Source of the DNA: Methanothrix harundinacea
Lineage (GTDB): Archaea > Halobacteriota > Methanosarcinia > Methanotrichales > Methanotrichaceae
Length of the DNA: 64,000 nucleotides
NCBI GenBank assembly: GCA_002502785.1
Contig: DAQG01000024.1
Coordinates: 7,939 to 71,938 of the forward strand
Direction of reading: 5' to 3'
In this document: positions 36,835 through 45,604 of the stretch, piece after piece
How positions within the stretch are numbered: position 1 is the first letter of the stretch
Layout: each line of letters begins with the position of its first letter
Translations under genes and position numbers: made by a program
The notes under the pieces: generated by a model
The model's input: only the letters and a program-made list of their open reading frames with translations
Told to the model about the DNA's origin: nothing
Databases searched by the model: none

Positions 36835-37854
36835 TCAGATGGCTCCGCGCTGCATCGTCAGAGTTCGCGGTTGGTGGCTCAGATCCTGCGGCGGACGCGG
36901 CATCTTTGTACATCTATCAGCGTCATTGACTATAACTGCTCGCCTCGATTTCTTCTCGACCTTCTCACCTTCCATCCTGCCCAAGGTGGGGTTGAAGGCC
37001 CGTGGCGAGACTTCCACCAGCTTGTGCCAGTTCTCCCGCTCCCAGAGCATGTGAGATCGATCCTCCTGGGGGATGAACTGGCGGAGTCTGAGTACGAGGG
37101 TCTCCCAGTTGACTTCGTGACCATCAAAATCCGGACCGTCAACACAGGCGAACTTGGTTTCGCCGCCCACCTCGACCCGACACGCCCCGCACATCCCGGT
37201 CCCGTCCACCATCAGGGGAGTGAGGCTGACGGTGGTCTTGACTCCATAGGGCTCGCTGGCCTTGGAGCACTCCATCATCATGAAAGGACAGCCGTGGACG
37301 AAGATACGATCGACATCCTTCCCCTCTTTAAGTCGTCTTTTTATGAAGTCGTTTGTCCACCCCAGCTCGCCGCAGCCGCCGCTTCCCGTGAGGACGTGAA
37401 GCTCGTCGCTATTGGCCTTCATCTTATCTTCCCAGAAGATGAACTCTCGACTCCGACCTTCCACAACGGTTATCACGCGGTTTCCGGCCTCTTTGAGCGC
37501 CTTTATCCTAGCCATGGCAGGCCCGATGCCGAAACAACCGCAGGCGCATATGACGGTGCCGAAGTTTTCGATCTCTGTGGGAGTGCCCAGGGGACCTACG
37601 AGATTCATTATGTAGTCCCCTTCCTTCAGGGTGCCTAGCTTCATGGTGCTGGTTCCAAGGACGTAGAAGACGATATCGATGGTGCCTTCGTCCTCGTCCC
37701 AGCCCGCAAGCCCCATGGGAGTTCTCTCGCCGGTCTCGTCCACCCTGATGATAACAAACTGTCCGGGGTGGGCAGCCCGGCCGATATTGGGCGCATTTAT
37801 CTTAAGATAGATTATGTTGGGGACGAGAGCCTCCTTCTCAATTATCTGGTACAT
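36835..37854 (-). CDS. NfnA/SudB-like FAD and NAD(P)-binding subunit
   Basis: A 339-residue ferredoxin-reductase-like protein. HPGQFVIIRVDETGER is the FAD-binding strand, VGPLGTPTEI the phosphate loop, CACGCFGIGPAMARIKAL the NAD-binding turn, and a C-terminal cysteine group (CGACRVEV followed by a later Cys in TKFACVDGPDF) supplies the [2Fe-2S] ligands, as in NfnA and dihydroorotate dehydrogenase electron-transfer subunits. About 40 basic residues extend beyond the usual end, without recognised motif. It starts 2 nt after the NuoG-type FdhA stop. Confidence 0.87.
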   Translation of the reverse strand: MYQIIEKEALVPNIIYLKINAPNIGRAAHPGQFVIIRVDETGERTPMGLAGWDEDEGTIDIVFYVLGTSTMKLGTLKEGDYIMNLVGPLGTPTEIENFGTVICACGCFGIGPAMARIKALKEAGNRVITVVEGRSREFIFWEDKMKANSDELHVLTGSGGCGELGWTNDFIKRRLKEGKDVDRIFVHGCPFMMMECSKASEPYGVKTTVSLTPLMVDGTGMCGACRVEVGGETKFACVDGPDFDGHEVNWETLVLRLRQFIPQEDRSHMLWERENWHKLVEVSPRAFNPTLGRMEGEKVEKKSRRAVIVNDADRCTKMPRPPQDLSHQPRTLTMQRGAI

Positions 37855-37856
37855 CT

Positions 37857-40616
37857 TTAGTCACCTGTCGCTTTGCTGAGCTTTACAGCGCAGAATTTTA
37901 ACTCGGGTATCTTGGCCACCGGATCGAGGGCAGAGCTTGTCAGGACGTTGGTGGGCGTCTCTGCAAAGTGGAACGTCATGAAGGCCACGCCCTCCGATGA
38001 CTTATCCGTCATCTTGGCCCTGGCTCTGACAGTACCCCTTCTCGATGATACCTCCACCAGGTCGCCGTCTTCGATCCCCAGGGCATTTCCGTCCAAGGGG
38101 TTGATCTCCACCAGCTCTTCGTTTCTGAGGTAGTTAAGCCCTGAAACTTTCCTGGTCATGGTGCCGGTGTGGAAGTGGCAGAGAGTTCGGCCGGTGGTGA
38201 GGATGAATGGATACTCCTCGTCGGGAAGCTCCATGGAGGGCCGGTAAAAAACAGCAGAAAAAGCGCCCTTTCCTCTGGCAAAGCCATCTTTATGGAGGTA
38301 CTGGGTGCCGGGGTGATCGGGATCGGGACACGGCCACCGAAGGCCGAGGTTTTCGATCCTGCCGTAATTTATCCCCCCGTAACTCGGGGTTAGGGCGGCG
38401 ATCTCGTCCATGATCTCCGAGGGGTCGGAATAAGAGAACTCTTCCTCGTAGCCCATCCTCCTGCCGATATCCGATATGATCGTCCAGTCGGGCCGAGCAT
38501 CGCCTGCGGGCGCCAGCGCCCTTCTTATCCGCTGAACTCGCCTTTCCGTATTGGTGAAGGTTCCGTCCTTTTCGGCAAAAGAGGCCGCCGGCAAAACCAC
38601 GTCTGCAAGGCTTGCGGTCTCTGAGAGAAAAATGTCCTGAACCACCAGGAAGTTCAGCTTCTCCAGGGCCTCGGCCACATGAGAGGCGTCGGGATCGCTA
38701 ATGAGGGGATTTTCGCCGATGATGTACATGGCCTTGATCTCGCCTTCATGGACCGAGTTGAAGATCTCCATCAAGGTAAGTCCGGGCTCGTTGGGAAGCT
38801 CCCTGCCCCATTTCTCCTCGAACTTCTTTCTGAGACTTTTGTCAGTCACCGGCTGATAGCCTGGAAAGACGTTCGGAAGGGCACCCATGTCGCACGCTCC
38901 CTGGACGTTGTTCTGGCCTCGCAGGGGATTTATCCCCGCCGAAAGTTTGCCGAGGTTTCCGGTCATCATCGCCAGGTTGGCAAGCGCCAGGATGTTGTCG
39001 GTCCCGTGAGAGTGCTGGGTTATGCCCATGGAGTAGACGATGGATGACGGCCCGCTTTCAGCGTAAATTCGGGCCGCCTCCGTTATCTGCGACTTTTCGA
39101 CGCCTGTGATCTTTGCGGCCTCTTCCAAAGAAATGGTCTCAAGGGAGGCTTTGAACCGGTCGAACCCTTCGCACCGCTCTTTGATGAACTCCTCGTCGAT
39201 GAGGTTCTCTTCGAATATCACCTTGCAGATGCCGAGGGTTAGTGGAACGTCGGTGCCAGGCTTTGGCCTCAGCCAGACGTCGGCGAAGTTGCAGAGCTCG
39301 ATCCATCTAGGGTTGGCCACGATGATCTTCGCGCCCTTTTTCTTTGCCTCTTCGATCTTGAGGGCGATTACAGGATGCTGCTCTGTGGTGTTCGATCCCG
39401 TTATGAATATGCAGCCTGAGTCCTTCAACTCCTCGATGGAATTTGTCATCGCCCCGCTTCCAAATGCCGCGGCCAGAGCCGCAACGGTGGATGCGTGACA
39501 GAGCCGAGCGCAGTGGTCGACGTTGTTCGTCTCCATCACAAGACGAGTTAGCTTCTGGGCCAGGTAGTTCTCCTCGTTGGTGCATTTGGCAGAGGACAGA
39601 AGAGCAAAACGGTCGCCTTTAAAAGAAGAGAACTTCTCGACTATGAGGGCCATCGCCTCATCCCAGCTGGCCGGGACGAGCCGGCCTTCTCTTCGGATCA
39701 GGGGGGTCGTAAGCCTTTCGGGACTTTCAACGAAGTCGAGGCCGAACCGACCTTTGACGCAGAGCTGACCGTTGTTCGGCGTCTCGCCCCTTTTGCCCCT
39801 GACCCGGATGATGTGACCATCCTTTACGCCGATCTCCATCTGGCAGCCTACTCCGCAGAAGGGACAAGTGGTGACGACGAAATTTTCCGGCCGTCCCCAC
39901 CTCTCGGACCTTGCGTACAGGGCTCCGGTAGGACAGACGTCGACACAGGTTCCGCAGAACTTGCAGTCAGATTCCGTCAGCGAGAGAGGCCCGATGACAT
40001 GTTGCTGATGGTAGTTCACATCGAAGGATAGAACGCCTTCCCCCCTCACCTCCTGGCAAGTCCTGACGCATCGGCTGCATAGGATGCAGAGGTTGTAATC
40101 GCGGTCGAAGAACGGCTCCCTCAGAACGGGAAGGTTGCGGTAAGAGGTGGCGTACCTCATGCTCTTCAGGCCGACGTATTCCACAGCATCCTGGACCTCG
40201 CATTCGCCATCGTTGGGACAGAACTTGCATCCCACCGTGATGGGAAACTTCCTCATGCATTCCCTCAAGTCGGCGCACTCGTCCTTGCGGTCGCAGAACA
40301 GGCAGCTTGTCGGATGGTTGGTCAATGCCAAGAGCATCTCCAGAGAATGGCGTCGCATCTCTTGGAGTTCATCCGTCTTCGTCCTCACCACCATGCCGTC
40401 TTCTGCAAGGGTGGTGCACGAAGTCCGGTAAACTTTTTGACCCTCTATTTCGACGATGCACAGCTTGCATGAGCCGATGGGCAATAGGTCCGGGTGATCG
40501 CATAAGGCTGGCACGTATATGCCGGCTTTTTGGACCGCTTCGAGAACTGTAGATCCCTTCCGGATCCTGACCACTTGTCCGTCAATGGTTATGGCGATCT
40601 CGTTCACTTTTAACAC
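37857..40616 (-). CDS. fdhA: NuoG-type NAD-dependent formate dehydrogenase alpha subunit
   Basis: A 919-residue fusion-type FdhA. Residues 1-100 are a [2Fe-2S] domain (CDHPDLLPIGSCKLC), then the His-Cys [4Fe-4S] NuoG segment (HPTSCLFCDRKDECADLREC), a two-cluster ferredoxin (CILCSRCVRTCQ, CKFCGTCVDVCP) and the molybdopterin domain beginning TTCPFCGVGCQMEIG. The metal ligand region VDHCARLCHASTV has Cys in the Sec position. The design matches NAD(P)-linked cytoplasmic formate dehydrogenases, whose electrons leave through a separate flavoprotein; here that is most likely the NfnA/B-like pair encoded next. No NuoE/F-like subunit is seen. It follows fdhC by 157 nt. Confidence 0.92.
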   Translation of the reverse strand: MLKVNEIAITIDGQVVRIRKGSTVLEAVQKAGIYVPALCDHPDLLPIGSCKLCIVEIEGQKVYRTSCTTLAEDGMVVRTKTDELQEMRRHSLEMLLALTNHPTSCLFCDRKDECADLRECMRKFPITVGCKFCPNDGECEVQDAVEYVGLKSMRYATSYRNLPVLREPFFDRDYNLCILCSRCVRTCQEVRGEGVLSFDVNYHQQHVIGPLSLTESDCKFCGTCVDVCPTGALYARSERWGRPENFVVTTCPFCGVGCQMEIGVKDGHIIRVRGKRGETPNNGQLCVKGRFGLDFVESPERLTTPLIRREGRLVPASWDEAMALIVEKFSSFKGDRFALLSSAKCTNEENYLAQKLTRLVMETNNVDHCARLCHASTVAALAAAFGSGAMTNSIEELKDSGCIFITGSNTTEQHPVIALKIEEAKKKGAKIIVANPRWIELCNFADVWLRPKPGTDVPLTLGICKVIFEENLIDEEFIKERCEGFDRFKASLETISLEEAAKITGVEKSQITEAARIYAESGPSSIVYSMGITQHSHGTDNILALANLAMMTGNLGKLSAGINPLRGQNNVQGACDMGALPNVFPGYQPVTDKSLRKKFEEKWGRELPNEPGLTLMEIFNSVHEGEIKAMYIIGENPLISDPDASHVAEALEKLNFLVVQDIFLSETASLADVVLPAASFAEKDGTFTNTERRVQRIRRALAPAGDARPDWTIISDIGRRMGYEEEFSYSDPSEIMDEIAALTPSYGGINYGRIENLGLRWPCPDPDHPGTQYLHKDGFARGKGAFSAVFYRPSMELPDEEYPFILTTGRTLCHFHTGTMTRKVSGLNYLRNEELVEINPLDGNALGIEDGDLVEVSSRRGTVRARAKMTDKSSEGVAFMTFHFAETPTNVLTSSALDPVAKIPELKFCAVKLSKATGD

Positions 40617-40773
40617 CGCGTCGTTTTAGGAGCTTCAAAGTAGCATTTGTCGAGTCGGACACAGGCAAAGCATTGCCATTTCTCCGCCAGGGGCCCGACC
40701 GTCCCGAGCAAAGATGCGGGTCAGAAACTCGTTTGAGCTTTCGACCCGCTTTATATTCTTGAGAATTTTTAGG

Positions 40774-41559
40774 CTATCCCTGGCGGCCGTACACGTACCA
40801 GTAAATCGCGCCCACGAAAAGAGCGCCGCCGACGATGTTCCCCAATGTCACGGGGATCAGGTTGACGGTGACGAACTGGGCCCAGGTAACGTCTGCGCCG
40901 TACATTATGCCCGAAGGAATGAAGAACATGTTGGCGATGCTGTGCTCAAATCCGATGGCGACGAAAGCCATTATCGGAAACCATATGCCCAAAATCTTGC
41001 TGACCACATCGTCCGAGGCGATGGCCAGCCACACCGAGAGGCAGACCAGCCAGTTACAGCCAACGCCCTTGAAGAATAGCGGCCAAAACCCTTGAGCGAC
41101 CTTTGCCTCGGCTATGCCTGTAATGGTGCCAAGCCAAGGATCGCTAGCCAAAAGACCGGTCAAATAAGTCAGGAAGAAGACCACAAATATAGAACCTAAG
41201 AAATTTCCTATATAAGATACCGTCCAGTTTCTAGCCAGGCCCGACCACGAGGCCTTCTTGGAGAGAACTGCCGGAATGCAGCAGGCGGTGTTGCCTGTAA
41301 ACAGCTCTGCTCCGGCGACCACCACGAGGATCAACCCCACCGGGAAGACCGCTCCGAATATGAACTTCTGCAGCCCAGGATTGTCCGCCCGAAGACCGGG
41401 AACGCCACCGCCAACGATGACCGCCAAAAGCCCGCCAAAGGCGATAAAAGCACCTGCCAAAAAGCCCAGTGTCAACAACGGTCCAAAGGCCATCTCGACC
41501 TTGTTACAGCCGATGTTGTCGACAGAACAGGTCGTATCTTTGGGTGATTTGAATCCCAT
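40774..41559 (-). CDS. fdhC: Formate/nitrite transporter family channel
   Basis: A 261-residue FNT-family channel with six transmembrane helices. FIAFGGLLAVIVGGG, GAELFTGNTACCIPAVL, WTVSYIGNFLGSIFVVFFLT and the late FEHSIANMFFIPSGIMYG are the expected FocA/FdhC segments; the extra-conserved helix-break and selectivity region (NCLV-type) reads NWLVCLSVWLA. It is the first gene of the minus-strand formate operon, so it probably brings formate in. A GGGAGA site lies 8 nt before the ATG. Its substrate could also be acetate or another small monocarboxylate. Confidence 0.9.
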   Translation of the reverse strand: MGFKSPKDTTCSVDNIGCNKVEMAFGPLLTLGFLAGAFIAFGGLLAVIVGGGVPGLRADNPGLQKFIFGAVFPVGLILVVVAGAELFTGNTACCIPAVLSKKASWSGLARNWTVSYIGNFLGSIFVVFFLTYLTGLLASDPWLGTITGIAEAKVAQGFWPLFFKGVGCNWLVCLSVWLAIASDDVVSKILGIWFPIMAFVAIGFEHSIANMFFIPSGIMYGADVTWAQFVTVNLIPVTLGNIVGGALFVGAIYWYVYGRQG

Positions 41560-41639
41560 TTGTCTTTCTCCCTATCATCTCTGTAAATTCTGCCCAACCC
41601 CAAAAGAAGTCGAAAATTCTTGGATCTGTTCTGGCCAAA

Positions 41640-41776
41640 GGCCAAAAAGTGAGTCTCTTTTCGGCATTCCGGAGTCTCGCCATTACCTCAACCCCCCCGC
41701 AGTCGTCTTCACCAAACCTGGGGGTGTTTGTCAAAAAGTCGAAGATCACACCCTCCTCTTTGCCGTTCTCGATCAT
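41640..41776 (-). pseudogene. Fragment of an NfnB/GltA-like gene
   Basis: The start of a 90-codon frame reads IENGKEEGVIFDFLTNTPRF and continues EDDCGGVEV, matching IENAKEEGVIFDFLTNPTRF and ADDRGRV in the intact gene at 35335-36753. Similarity stops after about 30-40 residues on either side, and the Rossmann motifs and clusters are absent. The nucleotide sequence is also similar, so it is a recent duplicate or a relic of an ancestral copy. It lies between fdhC and its likely promoter. Confidence 0.65.
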
Positions 41777-41780
41777 CTCG

Positions 41781-42151
41781 GCCTCTTAGTAAATTATTTA
41801 AATTTGATAGACTTGATGGCGAAACTCAAGCTTCGTCGTCTGCGGGATACCTGGATCTTCATCCGCGGCCGACAAACTATCGGGGCGGGATAAGGGCCAC
41901 CAGATCGGCAGCAGCGTAATTCCGCATCCTGATATAAATAGGTTCTGCAAGACTATATATAGAACACAATAGTCTTATGCGTTCCGGCCCGCTTCGCGTA
42001 ATTGGTCGACAAAAGCCTCGCGAGGCCCCGAACCTCGGCGTCGTAGGAGTGGATGTTGGGAAAATCCCCCGAAAAGGTATATATGGAACCGGGAGGCATA
42101 AGGCCCCACTGATTTGAAACATCCGAATTTACGTTATCAGGTGAATGAGAT
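41781..42151. other. Divergent promoter region of fdhC and hisH
   Basis: A minus-strand AATTTAAATAATTTA near 41785-41800 may drive the fdhC operon. On the plus strand GGTATATATGG near 42076-42086 is a good TATA for hisH. A 46-codon frame (41977-42117) starts just after the inverted repeat at 41949 and would be leaderless, but it has no recognisable family and is only a weak candidate. Confidence 0.4.
41949..41976. promoter_or_regulatory. Inverted repeat AAGACTAT/ATAGTCTT over a TATA-like element
   Basis: Perfect 8-bp arms, 12 bp apart, with CTATATATAG spanning the left arm. It may be an operator for the his genes or for a short leaderless message; its order next to two other promoters makes assignment uncertain. 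Confidence 0.4.
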
Positions 42152-42754
42152 TTGACGATTGCAGTAGTCGATTACGGGGTGGGAAACCTCTTCAGCATAT
42201 ACAATGTCCTGGAGCGGATCGAGGCCGGGCCTGAGCTGATAACCGAACCAGAAGATCTGGTCGGAGCAGAGGGCGTTGTCGTTCCAGGGGTCGGCTCCTT
42301 CGGAAGGTGCATGAGGCGACTTTCCAGGTTGGAGGGCGCCCTCTCGGAGGCCCTGGAGGAGGGAACTCCGATGCTCGGGATATGCGTCGGGATGCAGGTT
42401 CTCTTCGAGAGGAGCGAGGAGAGTCCCGAGGAGGGGCTTGGATGGATAACGGGAGAGGTGGTCCGCCTACCAAACTCGGTCCTCGTTCCCCAGATGGGAT
42501 GGAACACCCTCTCCATAAAAAAGGAGGTCGAGATCCTGGAGGGGATCGGAGAAGAGGACTTTTTCTACTTCGTTCACTCTTACCACTGCGTCCCGGTAGA
42601 CAGATCTGTTCTGGCCGCCACCACCGATTATGGCCTCGAAGTCGCTGCGGCGGTATCGAGAGACAACCTCTTTGCGGTCCAGTTTCACCCCGAAAAGTCT
42701 GGTCAAAAGGGGCTCAGGATCCTTGAGAACTTCGTGAGGTTGACTAAATGTTAG
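42152..42754 (+). CDS. hisH: Imidazole glycerol phosphate synthase, glutaminase subunit
   Basis: A 200-residue class I glutamine amidotransferase. [18 protein letters not shown] is the family start, [12 protein letters not shown] the oxyanion strand, [15 protein letters not shown] holds the nucleophile Cys, and [17 protein letters not shown] the His-Glu pair. It makes ammonia for HisF in histidine synthesis. TTG start after an AGGTGA site. It overlaps hisF by 7 nt, so the two subunits are co-translated. Confidence 0.95.
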   Translation: MTIAVVDYGVGNLFSIYNVLERIEAGPELITEPEDLVGAEGVVVPGVGSFGRCMRRLSRLEGALSEALEEGTPMLGICVGMQVLFERSEESPEEGLGWITGEVVRLPNSVLVPQMGWNTLSIKKEVEILEGIGEEDFFYFVHSYHCVPVDRSVLAATTDYGLEVAAAVSRDNLFAVQFHPEKSGQKGLRILENFVRLTKC

Positions 42755-43560
42755 CCAGGAGGATAATCCCCTGCCTCGACTGCGATCTTGGGGTTCCACA
42801 GGGAAGGGTCGTGAAGGGCATCGAGTTCAAGCAGATCAGGTACGCCGGAGTTCCCTGGGAGCTGGCCTCCCGCTACTACGAGGAGGGTGCAGACGAGATC
42901 GTGTTTCTGGACATCACCGCCTCCCACGAGAGGCGTGAGACGATGTTCAACGTCATCAGGACCACCGCCAAGAACGTCTTCGTGCCCCTGGCAGTGGGCG
43001 GCGGGATCAAAAGCGTCGACGACGTGAGAGGCGTCTTCAAGGCAGGGGCCGACAAGGTCACCGTGAACACGACGGCTCTGAAACGACCCGAGATCATCAC
43101 CGAGATCGCCGAGGAGTACGGAAGCCAAGCCTGCGTCGTCGCCATAGACGCAAAGCGCAGGGACTCGCCGGGTGAGGACAGGATCTCGGTTCCCACGCCC
43201 AAAGGAGAATCCTGGTTTGAGTGCTCTTTTTACGGCGGAAGAGAGTTCACGGGGATTGACGCCATCGCCTGGGCGATGAAGGCAGAAGAGCTCGGAGCCG
43301 GCGAGATCCTCCTCACCAGCATGGATCGGGACGGAACCTACGACGGGTTCGACCTGCCACTCACCGACGGCGTCTGCAAGAGGGTGAGGATACCGGTGAT
43401 CGCCTCGGGCGGGTGCGGCAACGCCGAGCATATATTTGAGGTATTCCAGAAAACAGGGGCGTCGGCCGCCCTCGCCGCCAGCATATTCCACTACAACGAG
43501 TGGGGTGTCGACGAGGTGAAAAGGTACCTGGCCGAGAGGGGGATTCACGTCAGAATCTGA
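42748..43560 (+). CDS. hisF: Imidazole glycerol phosphate synthase, cyclase subunit
   Basis: A 270-residue (beta/alpha)8 barrel. [21 protein letters not shown] includes catalytic Asp11, [15 protein letters not shown] and [17 protein letters not shown] are phosphate-binding loops, and [16 protein letters not shown] includes the second catalytic Asp. It converts PRFAR and ammonia to imidazole glycerol phosphate and AICAR. Length is typical with a slightly longer loop at [15 protein letters not shown]. No other his genes are in the window. Confidence 0.96.
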   Translation: MLARRIIPCLDCDLGVPQGRVVKGIEFKQIRYAGVPWELASRYYEEGADEIVFLDITASHERRETMFNVIRTTAKNVFVPLAVGGGIKSVDDVRGVFKAGADKVTVNTTALKRPEIITEIAEEYGSQACVVAIDAKRRDSPGEDRISVPTPKGESWFECSFYGGREFTGIDAIAWAMKAEELGAGEILLTSMDRDGTYDGFDLPLTDGVCKRVRIPVIASGGCGNAEHIFEVFQKTGASAALAASIFHYNEWGVDEVKRYLAERGIHVRI

Positions 43561-43655
43561 GATGCTGGCTTCTGCTTTCATATCTTGATGGCGGGAGGGA
43601 AATCTGCCCCGCCATCCCTTTTCCCAATTTCAGCTCAAAGCCAGATATTTACCGC

Positions 43656-43666
43656 CAGATTTATAG
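43656..43666 (+). promoter_or_regulatory. Probable TATA box of feoA
   Basis: AGATTTATAGATG fits a TATA box. Transcription about 25 bp downstream would begin near 43690, after the upstream in-frame ATG at 43667, so it supports the TTG at 43709 as the real start. CCAGATATTTAC and CCAGATTTATAG form a direct repeat just ahead. Confidence 0.4.
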
Positions 43667-43708
43667 ATGCCCGGTAGTTCTAGCCAAGGAGGAATTAGAG
43701 GTGTCAAA

Positions 43709-43981
43709 TTGATCTCGCTGACGAAAGCACCCTGCAACCTGGTCCTGGAGATAAAATCCTTCGCTGAGAGCTTTGGCTGGGCGAAGAGGTTGGAATCGAT
43801 GGGAATAAGAAAAGGGCAGAGGGTCCGAAAGATCGCCTGCCAGCCCTTCGGAGGGCCGGTGGTGATCGAGGTCGGCGGATGTTGCGTATCCATGGGAAGA
43901 GGGATCGCCTCCAAGATTGATGTCGAGGTGGTCGGTGACGCCGCCTCCGTAAAAGAGGCGGCGTTCGAACCCACGATATAG
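43709..43981 (+). CDS. FeoA-domain protein
   Basis: About 90 residues with the SH3-like FeoA fold: SFAESFGWAKRLESMGIRKGQRVRKIAC, FGGPVVIEVGGCCVSMGRGIASKIDVE. FeoA aids the FeoB ferrous iron transporter or occurs as a domain in metal regulators. No feoB lies nearby. The start at TTG (GAGGTG 5 nt before) is preferred over an ATG 14 codons upstream because of the promoter position. It is a single gene, convergent with the HTH regulator. Confidence 0.8.
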   Translation: MISLTKAPCNLVLEIKSFAESFGWAKRLESMGIRKGQRVRKIACQPFGGPVVIEVGGCCVSMGRGIASKIDVEVVGDAASVKEAAFEPTI

Positions 43982-44033
43982 ATCCCAGGAAGGTAGAATC
44001 CTCAGAAAGGGCACCGTGGCCCCAAAGTTTTAT

Positions 44034-44411
44034 TCAGCCCGATATCAGCTCTTTGAGCTTTTGTATGCTCTCCATCGTCTGGGCCGACTCTTGCTGCTTC
44101 TCTTCTTCGAAATGCTTTATTATCTCGTCGATGGGAGTCAGAAGCGAGTAGACCTTCATGGGCCGGCCTTTGCCGCCTCTTCTGACCTCTTTCTCGCTCA
44201 CCCAGTCGTTCTCGCGCAAGGCGCGCATCGCTATGCTGACCTCAGGTTGCCTGAGGTTGGAGCCCATCTCGATATCCCGCGAGGATGCTTCGTCCACGTT
44301 GGCCAGGTACGTTATGAGGATGGCCACGTTTCGCTGTACGCCTAGACTTCTGAGGGTCTCCGCGAACTCGAGATCTTTATCGTCCAGCACCTTCACTGTG
44401 CTCTCCTTCAT
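44034..44411 (-). CDS. Small winged-helix transcriptional regulator (COG4738-like)
   Basis: About 125 residues. The N-terminal half is a winged helix: RNVAILITYLANVDEASSRDIEMG, LRQPEVSIAMRALREN (recognition helix) and WVSEKEVRRGGKGRPMKVYSL (wing). The C-terminal half is a coiled-coil-like helix rich in Glu/Lys/Gln for dimer formation. This pattern is common in methanogen regulators of unknown ligand. ATG 44411 lies 6 nt after AGGTG; an earlier GTG is less suitable. It could regulate feoA or its own gene; no evidence settles this. Confidence 0.75.
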   Translation of the reverse strand: MKESTVKVLDDKDLEFAETLRSLGVQRNVAILITYLANVDEASSRDIEMGSNLRQPEVSIAMRALRENDWVSEKEVRRGGKGRPMKVYSLLTPIDEIIKHFEEEKQQESAQTMESIQKLKELISG

Positions 44412-44420
44412 CATTATCAC

Positions 44421-44733
44421 CTGGGGATTTTTTTAAATTTTGGTACTACAAAAACCTAATCATATAAATAATTTATTTCGATAGGCAGAACATTAATCAT
44501 AACAATGATAAGTTATGGGCGCGAATCGGCTATCAGCACCGTTTTTTAATTGTTGAATGTGTTTCAGAATCTTGCGGCCCAACCCGACACGATAGTGATG
44601 CTGAGATGATCACTGGAAGAGCAAGATTGCGGATCGTCGAGCTTTATGATCGCGAACGGAAAATTGTACGAGGAGGGTTTGTCGTCCTCGGGTGGACGAA
44701 ACCTTCCCAGAATTCAAAGTCGTTCTTAGCACA
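44421..44733. other. Intergenic stretch, AT-rich promoter region
   Basis: No gene. A T/A-rich run (44425-44475) holds the likely promoter of the HTH regulator, with short inverted repeat CATAAC...GTTATG near 44497-44515. The remainder shows nothing that I recognise. Confidence 0.35.
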
Positions 44734-44928
44734 CTAAGAGCCTTTTTCAGCTCCTTTCTTCTCAAGCTGCAGCTCCCTCAACCTGGATCGAAGGGCGACC
44801 AGGCTCACCTTGTTGACCATCGAAGTGGCAACGAGATCGCCGTAACCCTCCGAGGCCTCTTTCAGCAGGGAGTCCAGACGTTCTCTTTTTGCTAGATTCA
44901 TATCAAATTCCATCTCGACCACGCTCAC
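44734..44928 (-). CDS. Small helical protein, 50-64 residues
   Basis: The frame encodes a charged helical protein (NLAKRERLDSLLKEASEGYG, then KVSLVALRSRLRELQLEKKG) that looks authentic. ATATTTAAAC at about 44937-44946 may be its TATA box. Starts at GTG 44928, ATG 44913 or ATG 44901 are all possible. No family is recognised; a coiled-coil adaptor or regulator is plausible but not shown. Confidence 0.45.
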   Translation of the reverse strand: MSVVEMEFDMNLAKRERLDSLLKEASEGYGDLVATSMVNKVSLVALRSRLRELQLEKKGAEKGS

Positions 44929-45135
44929 ACCTTTTGTTTAAATATTTTATTTATCGTATATACAACTTTTGTCGACTGACGCGAAAACGCACTTCAAATA
45001 TCGAGAAAAGAGCCGCAAGCCGAAAAGTTTTGCAGGGTTCGGATGCCGACCCTGCATCCCTTCTCCCGCCGTCATTGCGAAAGATCGCCTTGACGGCCAA
45101 AACAGACCGGTTAAGATCCGATCGAGCCGATCAGT

Positions 45136-45321
45136 TCAGTACCGTCTCGGTGATCTTGCGGGCCTGTGCTTCTCATAACATTCGCTGCAGTATACCGGCC
45201 TCGATCCGTCGGGCTTGAAGGGAACCTTAGTCTCCTTTCCACAATCCGCACAGACCGCGTCGTGCATCTCTCTGGGGCCTCTGTCGAAGCCGCCTCTACG
45301 TCCTCCACGTCTATCGTCCAT
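45136..45321 (-). CDS. Small CxxC-x17-CxxC zinc-ribbon protein
   Basis: A 61-residue protein. An Arg/Gly-rich N-terminus (MDDRRGGRRGGFDRGPREMHD) precedes CADCGKETKVPFKPDGSRPV and CSEC, giving two CxxC pairs 17 residues apart, a zinc-ribbon pattern widespread in archaea and some bacteria. The RGG-like segment suggests nucleic-acid binding. The start at 45321 was preferred to an upstream ATG at 45393 because the family segment begins there and an AAAGGT site is near. Role unknown. Confidence 0.7.
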   Translation of the reverse strand: MDDRRGGRRGGFDRGPREMHDAVCADCGKETKVPFKPDGSRPVYCSECYEKHRPARSPRRY

Positions 45322-45604
45322 TATATTCACGTACCTTTTTGGTCTTCGATTCCGAAGAACCGACGTTGCTAGCGAGATCCCCAAAGAGGTCATCCGCGCA
45401 AGCTGAGATAGGTGCTCCCGCCATGAAGATATACCTGTTGGTAGATCGGAGAACGTCCCTCCTGTCCGCTAATCCGACCCGCACCTCAAAAAACCGCCTT
45501 CATCCAAATGCCCTTTACTTCAACCTTCAGGCCGCCCGGCCGCTCGGATTCGAGATTTTCTGCGAATATTCTAAATAGGCCGTCGACCTCTGGAAAACGG
45601 AACT

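Noticed and set aside
44590..44660. GTGATGC and CTGA boxes suggesting a C/D-box RNA
   Set aside because: Box spacing and terminal pairing do not fit, and such short motifs are common by chance.
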